A stretch of DNA of 64,000 nucleotides from GCA-002708315 sp963676635. GTDB lineage: Bacteria > Bacteroidota > Bacteroidia > Bacteroidales > F082. Location of the stretch: assembly GCA_963676635.1 (NCBI GenBank), contig OY781105.1:4092001-4156000 (forward strand), in the 5' to 3' direction. Shown in pieces: positions 1 through 9,779 of this stretch (position 1 is its first letter; each line of letters opens with the position of its first letter). Below the pieces are notes generated by a model that ran no database searches, was not told where the DNA came from, and worked only from the letters and a program-made list of their open reading frames with translations. Position numbers and translations under genes: made by a program.

Positions 1-471
1 GCTTCTGTGGTGGTGTTGCCGGAGGCTGAAGAGTTTGACGTTGAACTCAATGAGAAAGATATACGTAAAGATACATATTGCTCGTCGGGTCCCGGTGGTC
101 AGTCTGTTAACACAACTTACTCCGCTATCCGTCTTACGCATATTCCTTCCGGAATTGTTGTTACTTGTCAGGATGAGAAATCGCAGATTAAGAATCTGGC
201 AAAAGCTATGAAAGAACTGCGTAACAGGATTTATGATCTGGAGTATACCAAATACCTGGAAGAGATATCCGGAAAAAGGAAAACTATGGTAAGTACCGGC
301 GACAGATCTGCAAAAATCAGAACATATAACTGGCCGCAGGGCCGTGTTACTGATCATAGAATTGGTCTTACTCTCTATAATCTGCCCGCAATTATTGATG
401 GCGATATTACTGAGATTATAGAAAAGTTACAAATGGCTGAGAATGCCGAGAAGTTAAAAGAAGAAGTTTAA
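1..471 (+). CDS. prfA: Peptide chain release factor 1, C-terminal part (cut by window start)
   Basis: The frame is open from base 1 and continues upstream of the window, so this is the C-terminal ~156 residues of class I release factor RF1. RF1 recognises UAA and UAG in the ribosomal A site and triggers hydrolysis of peptidyl-tRNA. The catalytic GGQ sits in the context GPGGQSVNTT, near residue 31 of the visible part, followed by the conserved GDRSAKIRTYNWPQGRVTDHR block. That block's wording and the C-terminus favour RF1 over RF2. The GTG at position 7 is an internal valine codon and not a start. pyrF follows 17 bp downstream, so the two are probably co-transcribed. Confidence 0.93.
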   Translation, partial: ASVVVLPEAEEFDVELNEKDIRKDTYCSSGPGGQSVNTTYSAIRLTHIPSGIVVTCQDEKSQIKNLAKAMKELRNRIYDLEYTKYLEEISGKRKTMVSTGDRSAKIRTYNWPQGRVTDHRIGLTLYNLPAIIDGDITEIIEKLQMAENAEKLKEEV

Positions 472-488
472 ATACTAATTTATTTCCC

Positions 489-1319
489 ATGAATAAAAAT
501 GAGCTTGCAGGTATCATAAGAAAAAAGAAATCATTCCTGTGTGTTGGACTGGATACTGATATTAATAAAATCCCTGTTCACTTGCTGGATAAAGAAGATC
601 CTGTTTTTGAGTTTAATAAGGCTATTGTTGATAATACCCATGAGTATGCAGTTGCTTATAAGCCTAACCTGGCTTTTTATGAATCGCTTGGCGCTGATGG
701 TTGGGTGAGTCTTGGCAAAACTGTGGATTATATCAGGTCGGTCACCAGTGATATTTTTATTATTGCTGATGCCAAACGTGGTGATATAGGTAATACTTCT
801 GCCATGTATGCACGTACCTTTTTCGATACTTACAACTTCGATGGAGTTACTCTGGCGCCTTATATGGGACTTGATACTGTATCTCCTTTCTTAGCCTATG
901 AAGGCCGTTGGTCGGTTATACTTGCTCTTACTTCAAATGCCAGTGCGGCCGACTTCCAGTATTTTAAAGACAGCAATGGTGTTAATTTGTACGAGAATGT
1001 TTTAAAGACGGCACAGCAATGGGCATCGCCTGATCAGGTAATGTTTGTAGTTGGAGCTACTAAAGCAGAAGCTCTTGAGGGCATCAGGAAAATTGCTCCT
1101 GATAACTTCCTTCTGGTGCCTGGTGTTGGTGCTCAGGGTGGTAGTCTGAAAGAAGTAGCAAAGTATGGTATGAACAGCGATTGCGGATTGCTGGTGAACT
1201 CTTCCAGAGGCATAATCTTTGCATCAAATGATGTGGACTTTGCTCAGGTGGCTGGTATAAAGGCTAAAGAGCTTCAGTTGGAGATGGAAGCATATCTCAA
1301 AGAAGCTGGTATCATCTAG
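489..1319 (+). CDS. pyrF: Orotidine 5'-phosphate decarboxylase
   Basis: This 276-residue protein catalyses the last step of de novo UMP synthesis, decarboxylation of OMP to UMP, in the cytosol. The active-site signature DAKRGDIGNT is at residues 94-103, with the catalytic Asp/Lys pairs. The phosphate-binding end of the barrel is visible as VPGVGAQGG. The length and the early GLDTD motif place it in the longer group-2 PyrF type usual in Bacteroidota and Actinobacteria. It starts 17 bp after prfA. A 260-bp AT-rich gap without visible genes follows. Confidence 0.95.
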   Translation: MNKNELAGIIRKKKSFLCVGLDTDINKIPVHLLDKEDPVFEFNKAIVDNTHEYAVAYKPNLAFYESLGADGWVSLGKTVDYIRSVTSDIFIIADAKRGDIGNTSAMYARTFFDTYNFDGVTLAPYMGLDTVSPFLAYEGRWSVILALTSNASAADFQYFKDSNGVNLYENVLKTAQQWASPDQVMFVVGATKAEALEGIRKIAPDNFLLVPGVGAQGGSLKEVAKYGMNSDCGLLVNSSRGIIFASNDVDFAQVAGIKAKELQLEMEAYLKEAGII

Positions 1320-1580
1320 TTAGTTTCTGTCCATATTGTCTCTCTCTATGTGTCGGGATTACTCTTATGCCTAACAATCATTTATGAAAGTAAACTTGTT
1401 GTTATTTAGCATTTAGCAAGCCTCGTTAGGAAATATTCTGAATAAAATAATCCAAATTAATTAATTGTATGGACTTTCCATGCAGGTTCTAATTAACACT
1501 GATCCAATAATTTTTTGTATAAAAAGGTTTTGCAAAATAAACACTATCTTTAACGCGATCTTTTTTATAAAGCTTGCAAA

Positions 1581-3077
1581 ATGAAGAATGTAAAAAGTAA
1601 TTTAAGTTTATTAAGTATTTTAAGCATTCTTGTTTTTGTATTGATTTTTAAGGCAGGATTTTCGAAGTCTTCAGTTACACATATTAACTTAAGTGCCCCT
1701 GATAATAATTCCGATAGTAACACAATGCATTTCCCCTCAGGTGGTCATAGTTGTATATGCACAGTTAGCTATATTCCATATGAACCGCTTCTGTTAAATC
1801 CACCTGATGGTGAAGAAGACCATTGGTCATGGCTCTCATTCCCAAGATTAAATAGAGATGGTAATAGTATCGTGACTGTTAATGAAGTGCTTTATGGTCA
1901 TATTGTGCCAGATGGGTATACTGAAGAAAGTGTATTAATAAATATTGAGCTTGGTGAAGAGTATGAAATTTCTAGCTTATATAATTTATTAAATTGGAAT
2001 ACGGGGGATTTAGACAATATAAAATCAACCTATGGTTATAAAATCAACCTGGATTATGAAAATGAACCGGAAAACAATTGGATAATTCTTGAGGGCAATG
2101 TGCTTGATGAGGATTATGTTATACCAGAGTTATCAGGGTTTATTGAAAATTGGGTTGGATACTGGAGTTACCAGGAACAGGATATATTTGATGCATTAGA
2201 AGATCATATTGACGAAATTTACCATATAAAACACCAGGACTATACATGTTACAGGAGTGACTACCCCGAAGGAGGGCAATCACCGGCAATACCCAAATGG
2301 ATATGTAGTCATAAAACACATAATATTAAACATGGTGATATGGTAATCCTAAAACCGTATAACAATGTTTATAATTTTTCGTGGACTTACCCGGGAAATC
2401 CCCCATCAGCACTATTTAATGAAACAACAGAATATTATTCATATAGCGAAACCGATGATTACGAAACAATAATAGTTGAATTAGACAGTACTGAGAACCC
2501 TGTTGAGCTGGCAGTAATGATAGAAGACACCTGTGTGGGTGCTTGTACTGTTAGCACTGATGATACTGTTAAGGTAATACAAGCTTATATTGGTGATTAT
2601 TCGCAAGATAGTCTGTCTTTCGAAATGTATTTTGGGACAAAATCAGGAAGCTCATCAAATTCAGCAAAAATTAACAAGTACTTTGTCAAAAATCGTATAA
2701 ATGGAAAATATGAGAAAAGGTCCATTAGTACTGATGAGAAAAAAGGAGCTTATTTTGTGTCGTTTAAAAACAATGAAACCGAAAATAATATTGATAAAGA
2801 TAACCATTGTCAAATAAGAATATTTCCAACCCCTGCTTCAACTGCCCTTTATATTAATTACACAATAGATGAAGTTTCAAAAGTGCAAATAATAGCATAT
2901 GATATAATGGGAAGGAAAGTAGAAGAAATTAGTAATAAAACACAACTTAAGGGTAGTTATACCGATAGCTGGGATTTTGCAGATCATAATACTGTTAAAA
3001 GCGGTTTGTACACTATAAAGATTACAATAAATGATATGTTAACAACAAAAAAGGTTGTACTTGAGAAAAGAGATTAG
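1581..3077 (+). CDS. Secreted T9SS cargo protein with WLSFPR-type domain (cassette A, first gene)
   Basis: The 498-residue protein has an N-terminal hydrophobic signal (residues ~9-25). At the C-terminus (from ~410) it has a type A T9SS sorting domain: an IFPTPAS box, a central YDIMGRKV strand and a final SGLYTIKI...KKVVL strand. It should therefore cross the outer membrane and be surface-attached or released. The middle is Trp/Tyr/acidic rich with paired Cys. It contains WLSFPR, WVGYW, a GDMVIL segment and an ELDSTENPVELA...EDTCVGA segment. All of these recur in the C-terminal third of the 1294-residue protein at 41391-45275, so the two are paralogues. A beta-helix gene follows 55 bp later, as it does at the second locus. 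The molecular function is not recognisable. Confidence 0.8.
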   Translation: MKNVKSNLSLLSILSILVFVLIFKAGFSKSSVTHINLSAPDNNSDSNTMHFPSGGHSCICTVSYIPYEPLLLNPPDGEEDHWSWLSFPRLNRDGNSIVTVNEVLYGHIVPDGYTEESVLINIELGEEYEISSLYNLLNWNTGDLDNIKSTYGYKINLDYENEPENNWIILEGNVLDEDYVIPELSGFIENWVGYWSYQEQDIFDALEDHIDEIYHIKHQDYTCYRSDYPEGGQSPAIPKWICSHKTHNIKHGDMVILKPYNNVYNFSWTYPGNPPSALFNETTEYYSYSETDDYETIIVELDSTENPVELAVMIEDTCVGACTVSTDDTVKVIQAYIGDYSQDSLSFEMYFGTKSGSSSNSAKINKYFVKNRINGKYEKRSISTDEKKGAYFVSFKNNETENNIDKDNHCQIRIFPTPASTALYINYTIDEVSKVQIIAYDIMGRKVEEISNKTQLKGSYTDSWDFADHNTVKSGLYTIKITINDMLTTKKVVLEKRD

Positions 3078-3132
3078 ATGTATTTACAGACTTTGAAATA
3101 ACAACTTCTATTAATAAAATATAAATTTAAAC

Positions 3133-5394
3133 ATGAAAATACTAATATTATTTATAATAGCATTCTTAATCTCAGTAACAGGACTTGGCGATACACTTAC
3201 TGTAAGTCAAAGTGGTACAGGAAACTATTCTCTTATACAGGATGCTGTTGATAATTCATCAAGCGGTGATATTATTGTTGTATGGCCGGGTATTTATCAT
3301 GAAAATGTGTTTATTGAAGATAAAAATATTACTATAGGGAGCTTATACTTAACAACAGGAGAATTAAACTACAGGGATAGTACCATTGTTGATGGCGACA
3401 GTATACGTAGTTGTTTTGAGATTCGCAATTGCGGTGATTTAATAGTGGTAAATGGATTTACAATTACCAATGGAAGCGGGACATCAAATGGGGGTGCTAT
3501 TTATGTTCGTAATTGCAAAGTGGAAATAACTAATTGTTTGATATATAATAATGTGGCACGTCATTATGGTGGAGGAATATTTATATGGGAGTCTGAAGCT
3601 TTTTTGTCAAATAATGTAATATATGAAAATTTTGCTTTGGAACGTAGTGGTGGTGTTGAATCTACCAGTAGTGAAGTTGTTTTTGATTCAATCAACAGGA
3701 ATAGTGTTTATTGTAATTATGCACCTCTTGGCACAGACATAGTCAGGCTTAATGATACAACTCAATACACATTTTGCTTTGATACATTTACAGTCTCAAA
3801 TCCAAATTGTTATTATGCTTATTCGATGGTCTCTGATGGCGTATATCATAATATTTCATATGATATAAATTCCGGGAAAATAGATCAGGTATTTAACGAT
3901 TTATACGTAAGTGTTGATGGAGATAATAATAACACAGGTTTAACATCTGGTGAGCCACTGAGAGATATATACTATGCATTATTAAAAATTGGGACCGACA
4001 GTACTACCCACAGGAGCATCCATATCGCAAGTGGTGAGTATTCGTATAATACTGGTGAAAAATTCCCACTTGGGTTAAAGTATAATATGTCACTTATTGG
4101 TGAAGATAAAAATAACACTATTTTAAATGCTAATGATATTATCTTTCATATCCATAATTTGTATAACGTAAGTAATATAAAATTGTCAGAGTTGACTTTT
4201 TTTAATGGGAATGGTAATATAAATTCAAATCAGTGGTTTGGATCCGTAAGACTTTCATACAATGATGATATTGTACTTGAAGATTTAATATTTAGGAATA
4301 ACTATGCCAGGATTGCTTCTGCTTTGAGTTTTGATAATTGTAAAAATACATTAGCAAATAGCATTAAAGTATTTGATAACATGGGTGGTAAAGGTATTAC
4401 TATTAACCAATCTAACTTAGAGCATGAAGATTCAAATATGATACAATTTACTAACTCCATGATATTTAATAATTACCCTGACATTACTATTACAGATCAC
4501 TCCCCTGGTGGAGGCATGAGCATTCAGGGAGGATACAATGCTAAGGCCTTAATAATAAATTGCCTAATAGATAATAATATGGTGCAAAAAATAAATAATG
4601 GGGCAGCTTCAGGAGGAATAGGATCACATTATTATGCAAATGTTTATATTGTTAACAGTACAATAGTGGATAATATATCCGATAACCCAAAGGCAGCCGC
4701 ATTGGGAATTTCATATGGTTCAACCGTTAATATTTACAACTCAATTATTTATAATAATGATTATGCACCTGCTTATATGATGACTGATATTTATTCTGGT
4801 GATTGTTACCTTAATGTATTTAACTCTTTGTTTGATGGAGGGCAAGGTGCAATACAGCAATATTCTGCCAATAATTATATTTATTACGATAATACTAATA
4901 TAGATACTGATCCATTATTTTACGGTGGCGCTGAATTTCCATACAACCTAAGCAATGTATCACCGTGCATTGATGCTGGCACACAAGATATTCCGGCATG
5001 GATAGATATTCCTGACACCGACCTTGCAGGCAATCCACGTATTTATGGAGAAACAATCGATATTGGTGCATATGAATGGAACCCAACAGTAGGTCTACAG
5101 GAAAATCTTGAGGGAGATGGAATTAAGCTTGATGCTGCTCCAAACCCTTTGTCAGATAAAACGGTTATTAACCTTACAGTAACAGAACCGGCAACTCTGA
5201 GTCTTGTGGTTTATAGTAATTATGGGCAAATTGTTAAAACGCTGCTTAGAAAACAATATTTCACAACTACTGCAACAATCCCCTGGTATGGTGATGATGA
5301 TAATGGCATAAAACTGTCAAATGGGAACTATTTTTTGGTGCTGGAAAAAGATGGAAGAGAAGTGGAAGTGTTAAAACTTATAATTGTGAGGTAA
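3133..5394 (+). CDS. Secreted right-handed parallel beta-helix protein with T9SS sorting domain (cassette A, second gene)
   Basis: The 753-residue protein has a signal peptide (residues 1-~19). The N-terminal part reads TVSQSGTGNYSLIQDAVDNS and then YHENVFIEDKNI, the usual opening of pectin-lyase-like/DUF1565 beta-helix folds. Many short Asn- and Gly-rich turns such as NNVARHYGGGIF follow. A second helix region starts near residue 258 (YVSVDGDNNNTG). The C-terminus from ~665 (PNPLSDKTVINL ... GNYFLVLEKDGREVEVLKLIIV) is a FlgD-like/T9SS sorting domain. These folds bind or cleave polysaccharides, or serve as adhesins. No catalytic residues can be assigned. It pairs with the upstream gene and is paralogous to 45280-47628. 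Confidence 0.82.
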   Translation: MKILILFIIAFLISVTGLGDTLTVSQSGTGNYSLIQDAVDNSSSGDIIVVWPGIYHENVFIEDKNITIGSLYLTTGELNYRDSTIVDGDSIRSCFEIRNCGDLIVVNGFTITNGSGTSNGGAIYVRNCKVEITNCLIYNNVARHYGGGIFIWESEAFLSNNVIYENFALERSGGVESTSSEVVFDSINRNSVYCNYAPLGTDIVRLNDTTQYTFCFDTFTVSNPNCYYAYSMVSDGVYHNISYDINSGKIDQVFNDLYVSVDGDNNNTGLTSGEPLRDIYYALLKIGTDSTTHRSIHIASGEYSYNTGEKFPLGLKYNMSLIGEDKNNTILNANDIIFHIHNLYNVSNIKLSELTFFNGNGNINSNQWFGSVRLSYNDDIVLEDLIFRNNYARIASALSFDNCKNTLANSIKVFDNMGGKGITINQSNLEHEDSNMIQFTNSMIFNNYPDITITDHSPGGGMSIQGGYNAKALIINCLIDNNMVQKINNGAASGGIGSHYYANVYIVNSTIVDNISDNPKAAALGISYGSTVNIYNSIIYNNDYAPAYMMTDIYSGDCYLNVFNSLFDGGQGAIQQYSANNYIYYDNTNIDTDPLFYGGAEFPYNLSNVSPCIDAGTQDIPAWIDIPDTDLAGNPRIYGETIDIGAYEWNPTVGLQENLEGDGIKLDAAPNPLSDKTVINLTVTEPATLSLVVYSNYGQIVKTLLRKQYFTTTATIPWYGDDDNGIKLSNGNYFLVLEKDGREVEVLKLIIVR

Positions 5395-5571
5395 GAAGAT
5401 GTGTGCATAAAACAAATATTCTCTATAACAATGATTTCTGTTTCGTTAATCAAATATTGGTCTAGCGGGTTACCTTTTTATTAAATATCATAGGAATTTC
5501 TGAAACTGTATTTCAGCAGACAACTTTTTTAATATATTTCCGTTTTTGTAGTTGAATTCAAGCTTTAACAG

Positions 5572-6180
5572 ATGAGCAACTACAATTTGTTTCTGGTTTT
5601 TGTTTTGTTGATTGGTAGTGTAAATAACTCTGTTTCGCAGAATTATATCGATTATAATTATTCTGCGGAAGCTGTTAATGAAGAAGTGTTTATTGACTGG
5701 AGTGAAGACAGAAAACTGACTACCTCAGATTTTAAAGGAGTTGTTGGTTATTTTAATACCAAAGAAGTAGCAAGTACGGCAAGCGGTTTTGGGTTTGAAT
5801 TGAGTGATGATAATGGTATTGTTTCCGGAAGTATTCATGTTAGATATTACCCTGAAAAGTCATGGTGGAATGGCGATAAAATAGATAGTAAGTCTGTTAT
5901 GTATGTACTGAAACATGAACAGGTGCATTTTGATATTTGTGAACTTTTTGGAAGGAAACTATATCAGGGTATATTATATCTTATTGAAACAGACAGGCTT
6001 GATGATCATAATCTGCGTAAGCTGTATGAGAAATTGGAAAAAGAATATTCGCGGTATCAAAAAAAGTATGACAAAGCCACAAAGCACAGCGTTAATCGTG
6101 TGGAGCAGCATTACTGGAATATAAGAGTTGCTGAAGAGCTGGAAAAACTGGCTGCTTTTAAGGATTATTCAACCTTCTGA
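5572..6180 (+). CDS. DUF922-family putative secreted zinc protease
   Basis: The 202-residue protein has an N-terminal signal peptide (residues ~5-23, cut near SVSQ). It then has the DUF922 pattern: an opening IDWSEDRKLTTSDFKG and a metalloprotease-like HEQVH at residues 115-119 followed by DICELFGRK (E124). HExxH with a downstream acid is the usual zinc-protease geometry. Activity of the family is predicted and not generally demonstrated. The C-terminal half is helical and charged. It stands alone between the beta-helix gene and ffh with its own AT-rich leader. Confidence 0.75.
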   Translation: MSNYNLFLVFVLLIGSVNNSVSQNYIDYNYSAEAVNEEVFIDWSEDRKLTTSDFKGVVGYFNTKEVASTASGFGFELSDDNGIVSGSIHVRYYPEKSWWNGDKIDSKSVMYVLKHEQVHFDICELFGRKLYQGILYLIETDRLDDHNLRKLYEKLEKEYSRYQKKYDKATKHSVNRVEQHYWNIRVAEELEKLAAFKDYSTF

Positions 6181-6271
6181 CAGCCTGCTGAAGTATATTA
6201 ATTCATTATATCTTTATTTGCTCCGATAACTCACTAATCTTTATTATTTTTGCGCACTAAAATTTAAATTT

Positions 6272-7603
6272 ATGTTTGAAGGATTAACTGACAGACTTGA
6301 CCGGTCTTTTAAAATACTAAAAGGACAAGGCAGAATTACTGAAATTAATGTTGCTGAGTCAATAAAGGAAATTCGAAAAGCACTTATTGAGGCTGACGTT
6401 AGCTATAAGATTGCCAAGAACTTCACTAATGAGGTAAAGGAAAAGGCAATGGGCGCTAATGTACTTACCGCCATTAAGCCTGGTGAACTCATGACTAAAA
6501 TTGTTCATGATGAGCTGGCTGAGTTAATGGGTGGTGAACATGAAGATATTAACATTAAAGGTAAGCCCGCTGTTATATTAATTGCCGGACTTCAGGGTTC
6601 AGGTAAGACAACCTTTTCAGCTAAGCTTGCTAACTATCTGAAGTCGAAAAAAGGCAGATCTCCTTTGCTTGTTGCTGGCGACGTTTATCGTCCGGCTGCT
6701 ATTAACCAGATAAAAGTGCTGGGTGAGCAGATTAATGCTGAGGTTTATTCTGAAGAAGATAATAAGAATCCGGTTAAGATAGCTAAAAACGCTATTGCCT
6801 ACGCTAAGGATAATTCGAAAAATATTGTAATCATCGATACCGCCGGTCGTCTTGCTGTTGATCAGGAGATGATGGATGAGATTACTGCTATTAAAGATGC
6901 TGTAAAACCTGATGAGATTCTCTTTGTTGTTGACGCAATGACAGGACAGGATGCTGTTAATACTGCCAAAGCGTTTAACGACAGGCTTGATTTCGACGGC
7001 GTTGTGCTTACTAAACTTGATGGTGATACACGTGGTGGTGCTGCTCTTACTATTAAATCTGTTGTGGATAAACCAATTAAGTTTGTTGGTATTGGTGAGA
7101 AAATGGAAGCTATCGACCTGTTTCATCCTAGTCGTATGGCCGACCGTATTCTTGGTATGGGTGATATTGTTACTCTTGTGGAGAAAGCACAGGAGCAATA
7201 TGATGTTGAAGAAGCCCGTAAACTTCAGAAAAAAATTGCTAAGAATCAGTTTAACTTCAACGACTTCCTGAAACAGATACAGCAGATTAAAAAAATGGGT
7301 AATGTTAAAGACCTTATGGGAATGATACCTGGTGTTGGTAAGGCTATTAAAGATGCTGATATAGACGATGATGCCTTTAAGGAAATTGAAGCAATTATTT
7401 ATTCTATGACCCCCGCTGAAAGAGAGAATCCGAAGATACTTAATGGTTCACGCAGAAAACGTATCGCTCGTGGTGCCGGTACTACTATTCAGGAAGTGAA
7501 CAGACTAGTTAAGCAGTTTGCTGAAACAAGTAAGATGATGAAAATGATGACTTCCGGTGGGGGACGTAAGATGGCAAATATGATGAATAAAATCAAAAGA
7601 TAG
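6272..7603 (+). CDS. ffh: Signal recognition particle protein Ffh
   Basis: SRP54 GTPase, 443 residues. It binds 4.5S RNA and hydrophobic signal sequences of nascent chains and targets the ribosome to FtsY and SecYEG. The N domain is helical (1-~95). The G domain has the P-loop GLQGSGKTT at 106-114, DTAGRLAVD, and TKLDGDTRGG. The Met-rich M domain ends in MMKMMTSGGG...MMNKIKR and contains the MIPGVGK segment. folD starts 18 bp downstream, so the two probably share a transcript. Confidence 0.97.
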   Translation: MFEGLTDRLDRSFKILKGQGRITEINVAESIKEIRKALIEADVSYKIAKNFTNEVKEKAMGANVLTAIKPGELMTKIVHDELAELMGGEHEDINIKGKPAVILIAGLQGSGKTTFSAKLANYLKSKKGRSPLLVAGDVYRPAAINQIKVLGEQINAEVYSEEDNKNPVKIAKNAIAYAKDNSKNIVIIDTAGRLAVDQEMMDEITAIKDAVKPDEILFVVDAMTGQDAVNTAKAFNDRLDFDGVVLTKLDGDTRGGAALTIKSVVDKPIKFVGIGEKMEAIDLFHPSRMADRILGMGDIVTLVEKAQEQYDVEEARKLQKKIAKNQFNFNDFLKQIQQIKKMGNVKDLMGMIPGVGKAIKDADIDDDAFKEIEAIIYSMTPAERENPKILNGSRRKRIARGAGTTIQEVNRLVKQFAETSKMMKMMTSGGGRKMANMMNKIKR

Positions 7604-7621
7604 TCTTAAAAATTCAGAATA

Positions 7622-8497
7622 ATGACACAAATAATAGATGGCAGGCTGATTGCAAAGCAAATAAAGGACGAGATTAAAACCGAAGTGGCGCAAATGATCG
7701 ACAAAGGTGATGATACGCCGCATCTTGTTGCTATTATCGTTGGCGAAGATCCTGCAAGCCAAACTTATGTGGCCAGTAAGGAAAGAGCATCCAAAGCTGT
7801 GGGTATTACTTCTACAATTTATAAATATCCCGCTGATACCACAGAGGAAGATCTTCTTAAGGCCGTGGATTTTGTGAATAATGATGATGATGTGGACGGA
7901 CTTATTGTTCAGTTGCCTCTGCCTGATCATATTAATGTTGATAAGGTTATCGATCATATTGATCCTAAAAAGGATGTGGATGGCTTTCATCCTGTTAGCG
8001 TTGGTAAAATGGCTCTTGGTCAACCATCTTTTATATCTGCTACTCCTGCCGGTATTATGGAGCTCTTAAAAAGATATAATATTCCTACTGAAGGGAAGCA
8101 TTGTGTTGTGCTTGGCCGATCGAATATCGTTGGCTCTCCTGTAAGTATGCTTATGGCTAAAAAACAATATCCGGGTAACGCAACTGTTACTCTGTGTCAT
8201 AGTAAAACAGCTAACCTTAAGGAGATTACAAAGCAGGCTGATATTTTAATCTGTGCTCTGGGTGTTCCTGAGTTTGTTAAAGCTGATATGGTTAAAGAAG
8301 GTGCTGTGGTTATTGATGTGGGCATACATCGTGTGCCTGCTGATACTGAAAAAGGTTATGTTATTAAGGGTGATGTGGACTTTGAAAATGTTAGTGAAAA
8401 GACTTCTTTTATAACTCCTGTGCCTGGCGGCGTGGGGCCTATGACAATTGCTATGTTGCTTAGTAACACCCTTAAGTCTTTTAAAAATAAAAAGTAA
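7622..8497 (+). CDS. folD: Bifunctional methylenetetrahydrofolate dehydrogenase/cyclohydrolase FolD
   Basis: The 291-residue cytosolic enzyme interconverts 5,10-methylene-THF, methenyl-THF and 10-formyl-THF using NADP, supplying one-carbon units. The folate-site motif YVASKERASKAVGI carries the catalytic lysine. VQLPLPDHI and DVDGFHPVSVG follow, then the Rossmann segment VVLGRSNIVGSP and the C-terminal PVPGGVGPMTIAMLL. The length is normal for the family. It lies 18 bp after ffh and 22 bp before the next gene. Confidence 0.97.
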   Translation: MTQIIDGRLIAKQIKDEIKTEVAQMIDKGDDTPHLVAIIVGEDPASQTYVASKERASKAVGITSTIYKYPADTTEEDLLKAVDFVNNDDDVDGLIVQLPLPDHINVDKVIDHIDPKKDVDGFHPVSVGKMALGQPSFISATPAGIMELLKRYNIPTEGKHCVVLGRSNIVGSPVSMLMAKKQYPGNATVTLCHSKTANLKEITKQADILICALGVPEFVKADMVKEGAVVIDVGIHRVPADTEKGYVIKGDVDFENVSEKTSFITPVPGGVGPMTIAMLLSNTLKSFKNKK

Positions 8498-8519
8498 TTT
8501 GTTCTCTTATTTACTGGTG

Positions 8520-9779
8520 ATGAAAAAGGTAGTTATTTTATTGTTTGCTGTTGTGGTATTTTCTTTTCAGATGTATCCCCAGGTTTCCGGTTGTACTGAT
8601 ACAAAGGCAAATAATTATAATTCTGAAGCAACAGTAAATAATGGTTCATGTACTTATAATATAACTATTTATAATCCTCCTGTACGCTTTCTGTTGCCTG
8701 ATATAATTAACGAGACTTCAGGTCTTGCTTTCGTAAAAGGTAAGTTGTGGACTATCAACGACAGTGGGGGAGAGCCTGTTCTCTATGCTTTCGATACCCT
8801 TACGGGAGATGTTGTACAGCAGATTGTTGTTGAAGGGGCCAAAAACAGAGACTGGGAGTCGCTTGCCAATGATGATGCATTTATATATATTGGTGATTTT
8901 GGAAATAATTCAGGGAAAAGAAAGGACCTGACAATTTATCGTGTGAAGATTAGTGACATACCTGCTTTTGGCAATGCTTCTGTGCCGTCGTCTAAAATAA
9001 CATTTACTTATCCTGATTACGATAAGAATGATTCATTTGGTAAAGATCATAATTTCGATTGTGAGGCTTTTATTGCCATGGATAATCACCTCTATCTATT
9101 TTCTAAAAACAGGGGCGATTCACATTCAAAACTCTATAAGTTGCCAGCTGTGCCCGGTGATTATACGGCTGAACTGATCTCTTCATTTGATAGCCGCGGA
9201 CTTATCACTGGCGCTGATATCGACAGAGTAAATAATGAGATAACTCTTACAGGTTATGTTAATAAAACATGGGTGCCTTTTATTTGGTTGTTGTATGATT
9301 ATCAGGGTGATGATTTCTTCTCTGGAAATAAGAGAAGGCTTGATCTTTTGAATATTACGGCAACCCAAACAGAAGCAGTAGCTTATATGTCAGCCAGAAA
9401 AGGGTGTATTACATCTGAAGGGAATCCTTTGTTTTCACAGACGGCTTTCAATTTTGACTGTGCTAAATGGACTGGCTCGCAGCAAGTAGCTGATAATAAT
9501 CAATCTCAAAAGGATTTTGATTTTGAGATTGATCCGGTTTCAGTAAAGAAAAATAAAGTTAAGATATATGTTTCTCAACTACCTTTGGGCGATTATTCTA
9601 TTGAAGTATTCAACGAATCCGGAAAGTTAATGCTGAATAATGGTTATAATGTATCACGTGAAAAATCGAGGCATAAAATACGTATTAAGATCCATTCTCT
9701 GGTGCCTGGTAACTATTCTGTGAGAATGACAGGAAATGGTAAAGTAGTAGAAAAGAAATTTATTGTTGTTAATGACTGA
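8520..9779 (+). CDS. Secreted beta-propeller-like protein with sorting-domain-like C-terminus
   Basis: I place the start at the ATG at 8520, which begins a clear signal peptide (MKKVVILLFAVVVFSFQ). A longer frame from 8448 would overlap folD. The ~419-residue product begins with the GCTDTKANNYNSEATVNNGSCTY motif type, a short Cys-paired module frequent in secreted Bacteroidota proteins. Repeated strands then resemble a propeller or esterase-like fold (NETSGLAFVKGKLWTINDSGG, WESLANDDAFIYIGDFGNN). The last ~80 residues (YSIEVFNESGKLMLNNG ... GNYSVRMTGNGKVVEKKFIVVND) fit a T9SS sorting domain. The stop overlaps queE by 8 bp. No function is assigned. Confidence 0.75.
   Translation: MKKVVILLFAVVVFSFQMYPQVSGCTDTKANNYNSEATVNNGSCTYNITIYNPPVRFLLPDIINETSGLAFVKGKLWTINDSGGEPVLYAFDTLTGDVVQQIVVEGAKNRDWESLANDDAFIYIGDFGNNSGKRKDLTIYRVKISDIPAFGNASVPSSKITFTYPDYDKNDSFGKDHNFDCEAFIAMDNHLYLFSKNRGDSHSKLYKLPAVPGDYTAELISSFDSRGLITGADIDRVNNEITLTGYVNKTWVPFIWLLYDYQGDDFFSGNKRRLDLLNITATQTEAVAYMSARKGCITSEGNPLFSQTAFNFDCAKWTGSQQVADNNQSQKDFDFEIDPVSVKKNKVKIYVSQLPLGDYSIEVFNESGKLMLNNGYNVSREKSRHKIRIKIHSLVPGNYSVRMTGNGKVVEKKFIVVND

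Noticed and set aside
6217..6252. Promoter upstream of ffh (TATTTTTG at 6245)
   Set aside because: The -7 box fits, but no TTG lies at the expected 19-bp spacing; the nearest is 24 bp away, so I did not list it.
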